Positions 39,751 through 53,506 of a stretch of DNA of 64,000 nucleotides are shown here, piece by piece. Both the position numbers and the translations under genes were made by a program. The DNA is from Trichoplax adhaerens (Eukaryota > Placozoa > Uniplacotomia > Trichoplacea > Trichoplacidae): assembly GCF_000150275.1 (NCBI RefSeq), contig NW_002060944.1, forward strand, positions 8,890,159 through 8,954,158. Reading direction: 5' to 3'. The notes beneath the pieces were generated by a model that did not search any database, was not told the origin of the DNA, and saw only the letters and a list, made by a program, of their open reading frames with translations. The first letter of the stretch is position 1; each line of letters starts with the position of its first letter.

Positions 39751-40450
39751 ACAATTTAGAAGAGCAACTCTTATTCGTTGTCGTAGTGGGTCAATATTTC
39801 GACCAATGCTAACGGCAGAGGATATATCGTAGTAATAATGATAAGGGGAGTATAGTAGCCTGCAATAGTGTTGGCTAGCAACGATCTAGAAGAGAAACTC
39901 TTAGCTCAATATTTCGACCAATGCTAACGGCAGAGGATATATCGTAGTAATAATGATAAGGGGAGTATAGGAGCCTGCAATAGTGTTGGCTAGCAACGAT
40001 CTAGAAGAGAAACTCTTAGCTCAATATTTCGACCAATGCTAACGGTAGAGGATGTATCGTAGTAATAATGATAAGGGGAGTATAGTAGCCTGCAATAGTG
40101 TTGGCTAGCAACGAACTAGAAGAGAAACTCTTAGCTCAATATTTCGACCAATACTAACGGCAGAGGATGTATCGTAGTAATAATGATAAGGGAGTATAGT
40201 AGCCTGCAATAGTGTTGGCTAGCAACGATCTAGAAGAGAAACTCTTAGCTCAATATTTCGACCAATGCTAACGGCAGAGGATGTATCGTAGTAATAATGA
40301 TAAGGGGAGTATAGTAGCCTGCAATAGTGTTGGCTAGCAACGATCTAGAAGAGAAACTCTTAGCTCAATATTTCGACCAATGCTAACGGCAGAGGATGTA
40401 TCGTAGTAGTAATAATGATAAGGGGAGTACAGTAGCCTGCAATAGTGTTG
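39745..40450 (+). repeat. 115-bp minisatellite, about six units
   Basis: Unit begins ctagcaacgatctagaagag and ends cctgcaatagtgttgg. Unit starts at 39875, 39990, 40105, 40219 and 40334 give periods of 115, 115, 114 and 115 bp. A longer diverged first unit (39745-39874) precedes them. Copies differ at only a few bases, so the array is recently expanded or homogenised. The last unit has an extra tag in the tagtaataatg run. No long frame crosses the array. Confidence 0.95.
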
Positions 40451-41298
40451 CAAGTTGCAACCAATGACAAATTGCGTGCTTAAACCCAGGCCAAATTGTG
40501 TCCCTTAGACGACATGAAATGATACGCATAGTTGCGCTAACCTAGACTGTTGCAAGCAATCACGACAGCATGGAACTTCATTAATTGACACACACACATC
40601 ATGCCAACTTGACATTACTTTTATTCTTGAACAACATAATGCCAACTGTTCAGGCCAATAGTCAATTCGAGAGATGAAGAAAAATGTAAAAATACCACTT
40701 GTCAATTTAAAATACCACTCTGCTCTATAGAGGCTCAGTAAGAATAGTGATCTCACTAGAAATGACATACTCGTAAGTCTACTCGTATGCATTGACTAAA
40801 TGCAAACTGTCATCAAAGATAATTTCACTTGAGCTGTAAATATCTTGAAAGTAACAATTTAAATAACCTTGTCCGTCGACAAATGATATAAAATTTCGTT
40901 ACGACAGCAAATAAATCATCAAAACTTTTCAAATGCAACTATGAAAATGTTATTGTTCCATACTAGCTGATTAATGAAACTCATCCTACACAACACCTTG
41001 AACTCTCCAAGTTTCAGTAATAATGAGATAAATTAGCATAAAGAGGTTAGAAAAACAATGGATTATAGTCACAAAGAAAGCATATTAACAATAATAACTT
41101 CTAACAGCCATGTTGAAAAATTCGGTCCTGCTATCACCAATGTCTATGCTTTATTCTGATATAACATTATTAACTTATTAACCTATACATGTATACCTAT
41201 ATACTTGCATAATCGCGGAGAAAGTATTATACTGTATAATTGCACTGGCACTCCCACTATTTGTTACGACCTACTGGCCGATAAAAATCTATATAAAT
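40451..41298. other. Non-coding stretch after the minisatellite
   Basis: No supported gene. A minus-strand frame at 40505-40792 is open but has no domain or coding context. Confidence 0.4.
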
Positions 41299-41511
41299 AT
41301 GGAAACCCCAAAGAATGGATCTCAAGAAGGCTCAAGTATTGTCCCCTTTATCAAATGCATCCTTAAAATGGAGGCCTTGCAGTATTCTGCTCGAGTAAAG
41401 TATTTTCACTCAACATTGCAATCCTTCTACTTAATATCGTCATATGGCATCAAGTCGTTTTTCGCCGCTAAGCTCGAAGAAGTGGACAATCATCTTCATA
41501 ACCGTCTATAA
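41299..41511 (+). CDS. Small intronless ORF of unknown function (70 residues)
   Basis: ATG at 41299 to TAA at 41511, followed six bases later by AATAAA (41517-41522). The product starts METPKNGSQEGSSIVPF and has a moderately hydrophobic stretch SFYLISSYGIKSFFAAKL near residues 41-58, which could be a short membrane helix. I do not recognise a family. The poly(A) signal directly after the stop and the more even base composition favour a real small gene or a retrocopy; a chance frame is the alternative. Confidence 0.4.
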   Translation: METPKNGSQEGSSIVPFIKCILKMEALQYSARVKYFHSTLQSFYLISSYGIKSFFAAKLEEVDNHLHNRL

Positions 41512-42333
41512 TATCTAATAAAGTAAAGTTTCAAAATGTTTCAAAATATTACTATTGAGATGTGTACTGTATACGAATCGTACAATATCATTGCTTCATT
41601 TTAATAGATCTTTATATATTAGCCTAGCTATAAGTTCCAACCTGGCCGCGCTGTAGGCCTGGGGACATATCTATATTGATCCAGTCCATGCACATTAAGA
41701 TAGCCAGGATACAAAACTTTGGCAAATCCTGGATATAGGTGTAGCCTATAACGCAAAGTTGATATAAATTATACTAGAAAAAAAACGCGACAGAGTCTTC
41801 GCAAGGTTAATCTTTACGATAATCAATCAATTTCCTACGTGTCTATCCAGGTAAAATTGGATTCACTACATTTTATTGGATGAGGCCATGCTATAGCACC
41901 CGAACCTATTTATGTATTGAAATTCATAGTTATTTACAAATTCTGCCCTGAAATCTAACTGACTAGAAAATATCTATATGAATCCTAATCATTCAATTGT
42001 AGAGTCATAAAATCTTATTTAAAGTCAACATGCCAAAAATATTTTAAGAACTTACAATATATTATTTACCATTAATAAAAAGAAATATCATAGCAGTGTA
42101 TTTCCAAATAACATGAAAAAATATCTTACATTATCATCTAAAGAAATTTTATCGTATATATATATATATCTATAGTTCGTTACATATTTCCCATAATTAT
42201 GCTGAGCTTGCAGTTACGAAAGAAACTACAACTCACGTATTAAGTCAAGTAATAGTCTACAAGTAGCTCCTAATAGTAACTGTAAAGTATACATATTTAC
42301 CAATTTCCAGGATAATTCATGTACAGAACTTAC
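41512..42333. other. Region 3' of STAT gene A, C-terminal exons not located
   Basis: The rest of the SH2 domain and the phosphotyrosine tail of STAT gene A should lie here, but I could not identify the exons with confidence. Confidence 0.35.
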
Positions 42334-45300
42334 TATTTGTATATGGAATAGTGATTGCACCCGGCTTCTGCTCGCTAAATCGAACTAAACAGACACCTTT
42401 CAGCTCATTATCGAGAATTCTGTTGGCTTCATTTTTGCAAATAAAGCCTATAATGTGTCTATAAGTTGTATATTAAAGATTTTTACAATTACAGGGAAAT
42501 TAATTCGAGGATAAATACTGAACGCATCATATTTTTAAACTTTAGTAAAATTCTCTTATTACACCCATTTTTTTTGCCTACTGTTAGCTAATTATAACTT
42601 GAGTACTAAAACACAGTCTGCAAAATGAAAGTAGCTTTATGGGCAGCAGCGCAGTTTCTATATAAATAAATTTTGTGTCAATACCTATGCATCATATTTG
42701 ATAATTTATCTAAAATAAACTCATTACATCCTTCCTTCGTTTTACTATTAGCTAATTACCATTTAGTACTAAAACACAGAAGCACAGTCTACGAAAGGAA
42801 AGCATCTTTAAGGACAGCAACGAAGCTTGCTGTACAAGTAAATTTCGTGTTAATACCGAAGCAGTTTTGTTATTACTTTTAGTAATATTTCTTTTATCTA
42901 TGAGTATCAGGTCGGTACAACGGAATTATTACATAAATAAGGATAAAGCGAGGTACAGTACATAGCTAGTTTCTATACTGTACTGTATATTCGTGGATAA
43001 ATATTGATATAATTTATTAGTAAAATTATTTTACATTTTGTACACTTAGCATCAAGCAAGATTTAAATGAGTAGACACTAGCGGGTGAGGATCAGAAATG
43101 TGTCTCATATTAAATTTTCTGTAGCTAGTAAACTTATAAATCTTACATTCATTTTAATGTAAGATATATTCAAGTCGCTGTAATGTCTAAATTTCGCAAT
43201 TTGTATATCAGAGGAATAGAATGAATAGTTCTCACTCTAGCAGAAAGCATATTTACTATAGTTGACTCACCCTGATCTCCATAGTTCCTTCAAAGAATTT
43301 TCTGGCTTAGCTAAGGTTTCAAGGCAAGCAAAAATCCATTCTCCAACCGTGTGTTTAGAATTACCGATTCGGAAACCCTAAAGTGTCCATTATGAAATGA
43401 TTTAATTATTAATCTTGATTGCACAAATTATCCATAATCTATTATTGGTTGAAATAGGGTACGATTAAAGACTGGCTTGAATAATGCATATCTTATAACT
43501 AAAAATTGAGCCGTTACTTTTCAATAGATTAAGAAACGTTACAGATATTAGCATTGCTTGGCACTAAAGACTTCGAATCAACTGATTACATACATAATGA
43601 AAATCATCCCAGGAAATCGAGCCACCATTTCTGTTGCCTTCTATTTGATGATTGAATATAAAGCCTTCAGATTTAAATGTAATAATTTTCCTATATTGAG
43701 TCTTAAAAGATATACTTACGCATGATCAAGTGCCGAAGATACTGTATATTTTCAGAAGTAAGCTCCCTTCCCAAACGATCTCTGAAATTGCTTTGTAACA
43801 TGCACTCAATCTCATCCCAAGATGCCTTCTGATGAATAGGAAAATTTTCGATTTTCGTTTCCTAAAAGGAATATGAAAATTAAACTCATATATTTAATCT
43901 ATCTTATCGTTCTAAGTAGTTTTTTCGATAATTTATTTTAAAAATAATTAATTTTGCTGCTAGCATTTGCATTATTGCTGTTGTAAACACGGAATATTTT
44001 CAATATACTACACGTACATCAACATCTCCCATGAAAAAGTAATCCCAGGCCAGAGTACACAGGGCTTTCCAACATTGAGCATTGCCGGTTCGGATAAAGA
44101 ACGGAATAGTCCTGCAAGTAAACTATAATAAAGAAATAATAATAAATTTAGAGAACTGCAACGATTGGCCCTAGCATTGTGTAGAGAAACTATTAACTAT
44201 CGGCTAGATACCTTAAATGCATTAGGGTCAGCGCTAGCTAAACTGAATTCCAATTGATACCTATAATCCGTTACGTACTCCTATCAAGTTTTCATTCAGT
44301 ATACCATATTAAATAATCGAATTAGTCATTTACATTCAATATTAACCATAAGTAATAGCAAAACATAATAGCGACGGTAAACTTCATTTGCAACTGATCT
44401 TACCCCTCTTGAGTAGACTCTTTCCGTGTTATGAAGTCTAGCTCTGGCCTCAAAGCAAAATAGATCATAACATTTCGAAGCGTCCGACATATTTTTCTAA
44501 TTAACGATAGAATTAATCTAGTGTCAATACGTCATCGTACCCAACTCTTTGAAAACAAAATTAATCATAGAGATGGCTTATTGCATTACATATTTTACGC
44601 CTTTTATAAATTTTACACTATAATCACGTATTATATTTTTATCTACTGTATGATAATATGCGTAGGGCATTTAGAGATCTTGCATGAACTTCCCATACCC
44701 TAAGATCGCTGTCTTTGTTGTCTCTAAATCTGATATTGAAAAAATGTTTGAAAAATTTATTAGATTAGTTATCAATGTCTTTCTAGTAATTAATAATTTT
44801 AGTATACATTCACATAGTATGCATTTAATACGCTGTTAATTTCTTTAGATGTTATCATACATGTATATATCCACTTATAAGCTATCAAAATAGCGTCTGA
44901 TAAAAAATTTCATAATACTTTCTATTATCTGAGATTTAGCTTAGAATTACCCTATATATTCGACATTGAATGTGTCAATATTAATCGGCAAATATGATTG
45001 CGCTAAATACCTGTATTCCAAGCGAAATATAAGACTTTTATGTATGCACAGAAATTAAAGATGGTAACCAGAGCAATCTCTTAATAACGTGACAGATCAC
45101 TTTATTGCTTCTAGAATTACTTTCTAAAATCTACTAATACTAAATAAGATATTGATCATTGTATGAGCAATATATACAGCGTAAAAGATATTTTGCAACA
45201 CATCGTAACCTAAAGAAAAATGAGTTAATGTTAACTTACACCAAATGACATTTAATATTTCCGTTGGATTTAGGGGCGCGATAGCAATGAATTATAACGA

Positions 45301-48300
45301 AAAACGATCTAATTAAAGGACATAGAAAGTACGTTATTAAAATCTACGTTAGATTTATGCTATTAGTGAAGTTTGGATACTTGTGCGGTAGTTTCTCTTA
45401 CTTGGAAAGTAAATTATTATGCAGATCACAGATTTCAATCCTTATCATTGATATTTTGTTTATGAGATCTTGAACTGGCAACAGCCGATTTTGAAAGACT
45501 TGCAGCATATTGATAGTCTGCATGATTACAATAAAGATTTTAGGAGAAATGAATTAGTAAATCTCTTAGCAGGTAGCTCTGATTAAATTGTAAGTTTATT
45601 ACTTAAAATGTAGATTGTGAATTAGATTTATCTAATGCTAAAATTGCGCTTAGTAGATAAATGATTGTTGCATTTCCTATAAATTTCTGTTCACAATTTA
45701 GCTAAAATTGATGCTATACAAGTAATTATGTAACATCTAGATAAACTTACTTCATCAGCAATTTGCATTATATCCGCATCGTATCGCAGCCTATTAATCA
45801 TACTATGTAAGACAAAGCATGAGACGGTATTAATTTAATTTATCAATGCAACAGTTATACACATAACTTTTAACAAAATACTAACTAATGCAATTTTTAA
45901 TTACGCACATACCTATTTTTTATTTCAATTAGCTCCTGCATAACCGGTTTTAGAGAAAATAAGGCCGATGCTGACTCAATGTTCCGAGTATTTCGCTTCC
46001 ATTGTTTGAGCTTGATCCAAATTTCTTCGTGACTTTTTAAATCATAGACATCTAACATCTCCATGTACAGTTCATCAATTTTCTATATTAATTATTTAGA
46101 GCAAGCATATTGTAGTAATTAATGTAATTATACTTCGTTGTTAAAACTATTTCATAACATGTGAAAGCAATTTGATTGGATACTTTATTACTACAATAAA
46201 AAATAAGATTAAGGGTTATGAAGTAGGTCTGAAATAACTTTTCTTTGCTTAGCTAGCACTATTAAATATTTATTGTGAAAAAAATTACTGGGAGCAGCTC
46301 TTCAATCAATCTTGGCATCACTTCAATATCGCTCATTATAGCTGTGACTTCATGTTCTTGCAGACCCTGCTGATAATTAGCCAAATTTTCGGATATATTG
46401 CGCGGCATGGTTTCAAGCAATCGTAGGTACATCAACGACAATTTAATCATAATTGTAAATCTGCAAACAGATAATTCATCCATATCGGCGATAGGCTCGG
46501 AACCCATTATAATATCCATTGTGCTGGTACTCTAAAAAGTAAAGTTGTCAATTTATAAAACTCACTTAATCGCATAAAAACTTAGATTTATTTGTATGCA
46601 GTAAGCACGCAAAGCCTTAATAGACTTACTTCCGATTTAGGATAATCTGGCTGCATATAGTTTGTAAAATCGTCCATGTCTTCCTATAAATTTTAATAAT
46701 TTTTGCTATTTAATTAATGGTATTAAACGGTAGATTAAAGAAACACACCTACAAGTATTCCAATATAAACGAATTAATTACATATATTGTCGAAATCTGA
46801 AAGTTATTACTCCTTTAACTCATTCTAGATCACTTACGTATTCGTAGTTAGGTTGAACAAATCCTTGCGTCAGTAAAGGATCATTTAGATACCTGGCAAT
46901 AGAGCTCTAAAAAATAGTTTTTTTAATAAATTTTAATAATATATCAAGCACTTGGGATAACTACTGTAGTTAAATATGCTTTAGGATACATCAGAAAGTC
47001 TTAATAGTTCTTATATATAGCTTTTGTAATAATATACTAATGAAAATATATATTTTGTGTATTCGGTTGGTATAATTATGCTAACAGAAAGGCATTTTGA
47101 TTTAGTAATAAAACAAATTATGATCAATGCGGAAAGGAAATCAGGTTTTTATTGATAGTTTACTAAGAGGCAACTCTTAGGAAAATTTCTAGAAATATTT
47201 CTGACTGCAATTATAGTAAACTGTTCGCATGTTTGAATTTTGTATTATCGAAATAAGCATAATAATAATTGCTACCAGATTCAATTGCTATGACTTAGCC
47301 ACTGATATAAATGATTGTCAAGCTTAGTATCAAAGAATTTCATAGCAATTACTACAAGTAAGCGAACTGAGCTACGATACAATTTATGATTACATTTCAT
47401 AATAATATTTAAGCGTCAGAATAGTTAAATTCTATGGTAGTCTTTGCAGTACATTAAATATACATCTATATCTGATGTAACATTAGTGCATATTTATATG
47501 TTCATGAATTTCAAAGATGATATACGCTGATCAGATATATGATAGATAAATTCATTTCCTAATGATTTCCAGATAGGTAGACTAAAAAGAGTTAGACTGT
47601 ATGTGATACAGTAAATATTCGAAGTCCTTAATTAGTATGTGTTTTCAAAATCGAACTTGACGGTAAACCCCAATTTAACCGCATATTTATATCAGCTTTG
47701 GCCTTTATAAAGACCAAAGTAATACTCGTATTACACTTACTGGAAAGCAATAGAGATAAATTTAAAAAACTGATATAATTGAAGCCTTCTGATCTGTCTT
47801 TTCTGGCTTACAAGCTAGCCAAGTATACATTATAGTCTACAGTAAATTCTCAATAGGGTTTGAACAAAAGCAGTTTTGTTCATAGTAAACAGGTTTTCAT
47901 CTTCGCATATTGCAAATACTACATTTACAGTATTGCTGACAGGAAAATTGCAACATAAGGAACTATCGTTAATCAATTAGCGATAAACTCTGCGACTTAG
48001 TTCTTTATAAAATTAAAACAATAAATTAATTAAACTTTTAATACTAAACTACGTGAAAATAATTTGGGCTAGTGGTAGCAATCTGTATTTAATAACTTAA
48101 ATATAAATATAATAATTTTTGTGAGCTTAAATTGCCGTAATGTACGATATTACAGATCTGGATGGTAAATGTTAAACCAATGACTGGCTATAGGTTTTGA
48201 TTATACATTCAAATTAAGATCTTTATAAATAGTAATTATATTGCTATAAGATACCAAGATTTTATTCAGCCAAAACTTTAAAGTGATCCCTTGATTTTGC

Positions 48301-49889
48301 CACTCCTACAAACAGAGTATTATGATGAAAAAGTTTAACAATTGCATTCGTCTGGTACCTTTAAAAAAATACAATTTTCCTATTCGTTACAGAGAATTCA
48401 ATCATTTAATATATTTGCAAAGGCATTATTGATATCAATTTGTAGCATAATAAAATATAATCCTAGGGATTATTAAATACTATTTATTTCTATTATATTG
48501 CATCTTGAAGTAGTACACAAATTAATTAATAAATTCGATAATTGTATTTGTTTAAATGCGAATGTTGCTATTGTTTGCCTATTCCTACAGAAAACACTGC
48601 CGGATACATCAGTTCGAATAGATTTAGCATACACATTGTAAAATTTTGTAAGATACGAATGCTAACCAATTTAAGAGTGTGTGATAAAGTGATCTTCAAA
48701 ACAATAAATCAAGAACTACTGTTTCTTGCAAATTTCACTCTATTACAGAAGTTAGGTTCGTCTAACTACCAAGGACTATCTGACTATCTGACAATCTACT
48801 TATTACAGCAAAATTCACGATTTATATACGATTAGTTACAGAATGCTTTTACTGAGTGTAATCGGAATAAAAATAGGTAGTTACGTAACACTTTGATGAA
48901 TGAGGATAAGTTAATATTTAGTCAAAATCCTATAAGACAAACCTTTCCGATTTCGTTGCAAACATTATTGGCTTCGAAAATAATCCGAGATACTAGCCAA
49001 CACCTTATTTTAAAGATTGACAGATTTTGGATGATGGGATGGAATTCTCCATACTTAAATGCCGAGTAAGCGTAACTGAGTGAAGGAAAACAAATCAAAA
49101 GTTTGAATAAAACATTCGAGCAAATTTTGAAAGTTCTTATGGCAAAGGGAAATTTGATCGTTCATATCAAGCAAACACAAATTTTATGCAACAGCTATAA
49201 ACATTCTTGTTTAAATGGTGTTCTCTCGGGAAGTAATATGATATCTTAAACTGTTTTGTTGAGTTTTGTCAGTAAGAATGAGTAGCTTAAAATTATCGTT
49301 TTATGTTAATATGATGTCGAAAGGGTTTATTATCACATTCTTCTTAAGTGCCTTAATCCTAGATTCTCATTGTCGATTCTGGAAGAAATCTTTTTATTTA
49401 AACTTAAACTGAAATTGTAGCTCCGGATAATTTTATTTTAGAAATAAAACATAAACTATAGTTTTTCTACATTTACTAAATTAATTGCTGAAACTTGATC
49501 CGCTGCCGGACACTTTAAAACGCAATAGTTTGCCTTCGTAAGTTGGCAATGAATGCAATCTAAAATGCCATACTGAAGACGTTCTTATTCTGGACATGCA
49601 ATTTGATTCTATTTCTATACCTTAAGCGAAATGTGTTGCTTTGCTTTAATAGCAAGGATATAGTATTATTACTCCTGGAACTATTATCGTATTGATATAT
49701 AGTCTATTGAGAAAAATAATTAAAAGTTAACACTTACCCAGGCATGAGGTTGTGCATTTGACACCAGGATTGAAAATCATGAGAGCAATCTTCATTTAAG
49801 GTCAAATTTCCCTGCAAAGCTGTGGAATATTGAAGAATTTTATCATCAATTTCTTTTATAAAAGCACCAATTTCCGATGAGTAATACAT
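42334..49889 (-). CDS. STAT: STAT transcription factor, gene A (partial model)
   Basis: STATs are cytoplasmic factors that dimerise through SH2-phosphotyrosine contacts and enter the nucleus (family knowledge). Exons supported: N-domain 49738-49889 (FQSWCQMHNLMPGW); 46838-46906; 46630-46683; coiled coil 46289-46531, 45913-46082 and 45751-45802; 44404-44496; about 44213-44260; DNA-binding 44018-44111 (TIPFFIRTGNAQCWKALCTL); linker 43720-43861 (ASWDEIECML, GRELTSENIQYL), 43594-43640 (GGSISWDDFHY) and 43271-43377 (HTVGEWIFACLETL); SH2 42334-42458 (GVCLVRFSEQKPGAITI). RFSE carries the phosphate-binding arginine. Phases agree from 46906 to 45751 and from 44111 to 42334 except that some DNA-binding-domain exons are unresolved. 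The end of SH2 and the tail tyrosine were not found. Linking the N-domain exon across 2.8 kb is an inference. Confidence 0.8.
42560..42860 (+). repeat. Diverged tandem duplication inside the STAT A intron, unit ~165 bp
   Basis: 42560-42690 and 42725-42860 share attacaccc/attacatcc, ctactgttagctaatta/ctattagctaattac, agtactaaaacaca, cagtctgcaaaatgaaag/cagtctacgaaaggaaag and aattttgtgtcaatac/aatttcgtgttaatac in order. It lies between the last two identified exons of STAT gene A. Confidence 0.75.
46907..49737. other. Presumed large intron of STAT gene A
   Basis: Nothing supported. A plus-strand frame at 48542-48835 lacks an ATG start and any domain. If the N-domain exon at 49738 belongs to gene A, this is its first or second intron. 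Confidence 0.4.
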
Positions 49890-52820
49890 GACGACAAATG
49901 TTTGTGTTGCAAAGACGCTTTGCCAGAAAATGCTAAAGTTTCCGTAGAAAAGCTGATATATATTTACTCCTCACCGTCCGTCTAACTGTGCAACCAATAA
50001 AAAATCTTACCCTCTTTTTAATTTCTCTAGGAGTCCAATTGTGCCTCAGGGCAAATTCTTTTATTTATTTTTATTGTTCTCTTAGCAGTACAATAACGAT
50101 AACGCAAAATGCCCACCTAAAAAATGCTAATTAAGCTACATGAGATGCCATACATAGTAATTAATGATGACTAAGAAGTTGTTGATGTACTCCGTATGTA
50201 AGCAAACTTCTTATTTTAAGCCTTACTGTTGCGCCTAGCCTAATTCAGCTTTGTTTGTATGTCACAAAACTCCTTCGACAAGAAAACAATCATATAGAAA
50301 GTAATAATATTTCCTAAGATGATGTAACTTATGAACTGTTTAAAGCATGTTTATTTCGAAACATAAAATCTTAAATTAATTTCAAAACAAAACTTGTATT
50401 TTATTGATAATATTGTAGATAATTGTGCATATAGCTAAAAGCAACAGTTTGTTGTATTTGTTATGCACAGTTAGTACTCCAGGATTACACTAGAATTAAT
50501 TAAAGATTTACTTAATGTACATATCCGGGTAGACCTCATTACAATGACGGCTTAATTAGCGTTGCATAAATGCAAGCGTCCCTATTAAGAATAGTAAATC
50601 TGGTTTCGGGTCATTGAGAGTTTTAATAAACATAAAACTAAATGTCCAATCTCGTTGAAACTAAAAACTTTGCTATCCTATGAATTACGATTTGGATGCT
50701 TGATTTACCAGTAGAAATTGAAAGGATTCTCAGCATGACCACACTTTAAAGACCCAAATTTCTTGTATATAAGATAAAATCGAAGTCATTTGTAAAAAAA
50801 TCGAGAAACTTTTCTCCTATAATATAAATCCATTATTAGCTACGCTTATCTAAGAAAATTCTATATCTTCTGAATTTCCAGATAATGTTAGTTATAGTTT
50901 ATTGTTAAAATCTTAATCTATGGATAGCGTTGATACTATTATCGTAGACGATTAAATTGAAGAACGTTTTATTGTACGGTGCTGCTACTAAGCAAAGACA
51001 GAAGTTTAATATTCTTGACCTATCTATCAAATCTTCACTGAAGCATATGTATGTGCCTAATACACTTTACCTATTTGTCCTATCTTTACTGATGGCAGAG
51101 ATACTAACTATTTATTTATTGATGGCCTGACTACACCTCCATTAATGATATTTTCAATCATTAGAAACAAGAAAATATCCAATTTTTCTTTAAAATTTTA
51201 CCATACAAAATATGTATTCGGCAATACATTGTTTATCGTTATCCTGTAGCTTAAATAGCTCAAACACAACTAATGTCTGTGTGTTGTAGATAATTCGCAA
51301 GTATGTGATATAATTGAAGCATGTCTACTACTTTTGCGTCTTGAAATTTTTTTCAATACAATTTTTAAAGTATCCAACTAGTCTATTTCAGTAATTTTAT
51401 ATTCAATAACGGAGTATGAATAAAGTAATGGAATGTAAACTCTATGATTAAAACGTAGCATTTATTTAATAAATAATCTGAATATCAGCATGACTTCTAG
51501 ATGTTAAAAGGTCAGTGGAACAAATGCTCTGTTATCTAGTCAATCCAAATCATTTCTTAATTGTAAATATTTAAACAAGAATAACACGCAAAGTGAATTA
51601 ATTCACTTCCTTATATCAATTACTTTATAATACTAAAATTGCTCCACAACTTGTAAAACACATTCATAGCAAAGCGAGAAATTAATTTCAGGAACTGAAG
51701 TTGAGGCTGTGAATTTGCTATTTTAACGCTCTAACTAAATAGCATATCACAACGTATAAGAAAACATTCACTATCATATATTTATGAATAAATTGAAGTC
51801 ATTGTTGACAGGGAATTTCCGATAATTATGCGCTTTCATAAACGTATGCTTAAAAAAATTTATCAATCTGATTATTCGCTATTTGTTTAAAGTTGATTCA
51901 ATGCTAACATGGAAAACATTTTCGTTTCCGTAAATTCTAGTTTTATTACGATCTTTCACATTGACTTTGTATTCTCTATGTTGCATATCCATCCTTGTAA
52001 CGTAATTGAGAGTTTATTTTTGTAAAGCGATTAATAAACTGTATAGAATAAACCTTTCTGCACGCCACCAAGCTATTAAGCCTTTTAATATCTAGTGTTG
52101 TAGCTTCCCTATTTTAATTGACTCAAAAGTATCTAATCTAATGAGCTATAAGAGAACAAGTCACTATTGTTATATAATATACTATCATTTATTTCCTATG
52201 TAATTGTACGAAGCATTCGGAAGATAATGACTAAGACTTTATAATAACTAATAACTTATGACTGAAGACGTGACTGCATAAAAACTCTTATTTCTTTTAT
52301 TACTCACCTGATTGTATCTGAAAAAGCTAGACGCAGGTATAAAATTAAATGCGATGAATCGGCAACGAAATTAAAAATTAATTATTTAAAGTAGATAATG
52401 CTAAAATTTTTATATAGAGCAATGATTTTTTGGCGTAAAGTTTATATCATCAGTCCTAACTGATCGTCACAATCATGGATAATTATTGATCCTACCAATT
52501 TTGTGAACTCTGAAAAAGTTTAATCGTAATTTCTATAGAGGATTAGAAAACATCTAGATTGATTATCCTTCCTTTTCATTCGAATAGTATTACTATGAAT
52601 TAGATTTCTGCGTATCAACACTATTATTCCTAGAATATTACATTAGCTTAATGGTACTTAACAATACATTTTAAAGCCGTCAAACACAACAGCGATAGAA
52701 GCATAATGTTTATTGTAATCATCGCAGCAATTATATTGTAGCTTAGGATTGGTCCTTATAATAACAGGAAAACTTTTAGTGAAATTATGAAATGGTACAA
52801 TAGTCTATCCGTTAGTAAGT
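49890..52820. other. AT-rich stretch between the STAT genes
   Basis: No supported gene. The promoter and 5' exon of STAT gene A should lie in the left part. Frames upstream of the 49889 ATG stay open to a TGA near 49975. Confidence 0.4.
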
Positions 52821-52824
52821 GAAC

Positions 52825-53060
52825 GCAATAAACTTTTTGGCATTTATAAAATTTACATAAATAGTACTAAAAGCACCAAATACGGACACTTAAAATAAAA
52901 TTTTAAAAATAGCGTAAAATGTATGCAATAATCTTTCTGATCATAAAATGAAGGTAATAACTTCTTGGCCTATACAACATTTACAGAAGGAGCACTTAAA
53001 GCACCTATTAAGGCCAATTTAAATACAATTTTAAAATAGCAATATGCGTCTATACATCAT
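52825..53060 (+). repeat. Diverged tandem duplication, unit ~125 bp
   Basis: 52825-52935 and 52950-53060 share aactttttggc/aacttcttggcct, acatttacag/aatttacata, agcacc-taaata blocks and aaaattttaaaa(a)tagc in the same order. Non-coding. Confidence 0.6.
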
Positions 53061-53506
53061 TTTTTATAGTATGTTTTCGAACCTGTTAAAACAAGTACAC
53101 AAACAATATCAGTCATTAAACTGCTACGAATAAAGAAGAAAAAATTACCGATTAGGTAATTACAGTGTATCAAGGGAACAGTTTTAATTGTTTGAATTTT
53201 AATAATTTTATCTGACTGAAGATAGTTGCTTATAAATTTTCTTATTATTGTAATAAAGTTATAATTGCTACTGTAAATGCAGGAAAGATATCGAATTAGA
53301 TTTATAGCGACACATAAGGAAAAATTAAATCATACAAATGTCTACGTTGCACTATAATAACTGTAAACTTTTGTGAATTACCCCTAATTTACTCATAAAA
53401 AATAAATTTATTCTCATCATTAATTCTTGTTGACGTATAAATTCTATTCAAAGTCTTAAAAATCACTTGCGGAAGTGCCGATAGGTAAACTAGTTTATTT
53501 ACTTAC

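Noticed and set aside
39745-40450. CRISPR-like array
   Set aside because: Units are continuous 115-bp tandem copies with no unique spacers, in an animal genome.
40505-40792. Minus-strand 95-codon frame
   Set aside because: No domain, signal or splice context; likely chance.
48542-48835. Plus-strand 97-codon frame
   Set aside because: No ATG at its start, opposite strand to the STAT gene, no recognisable domain.
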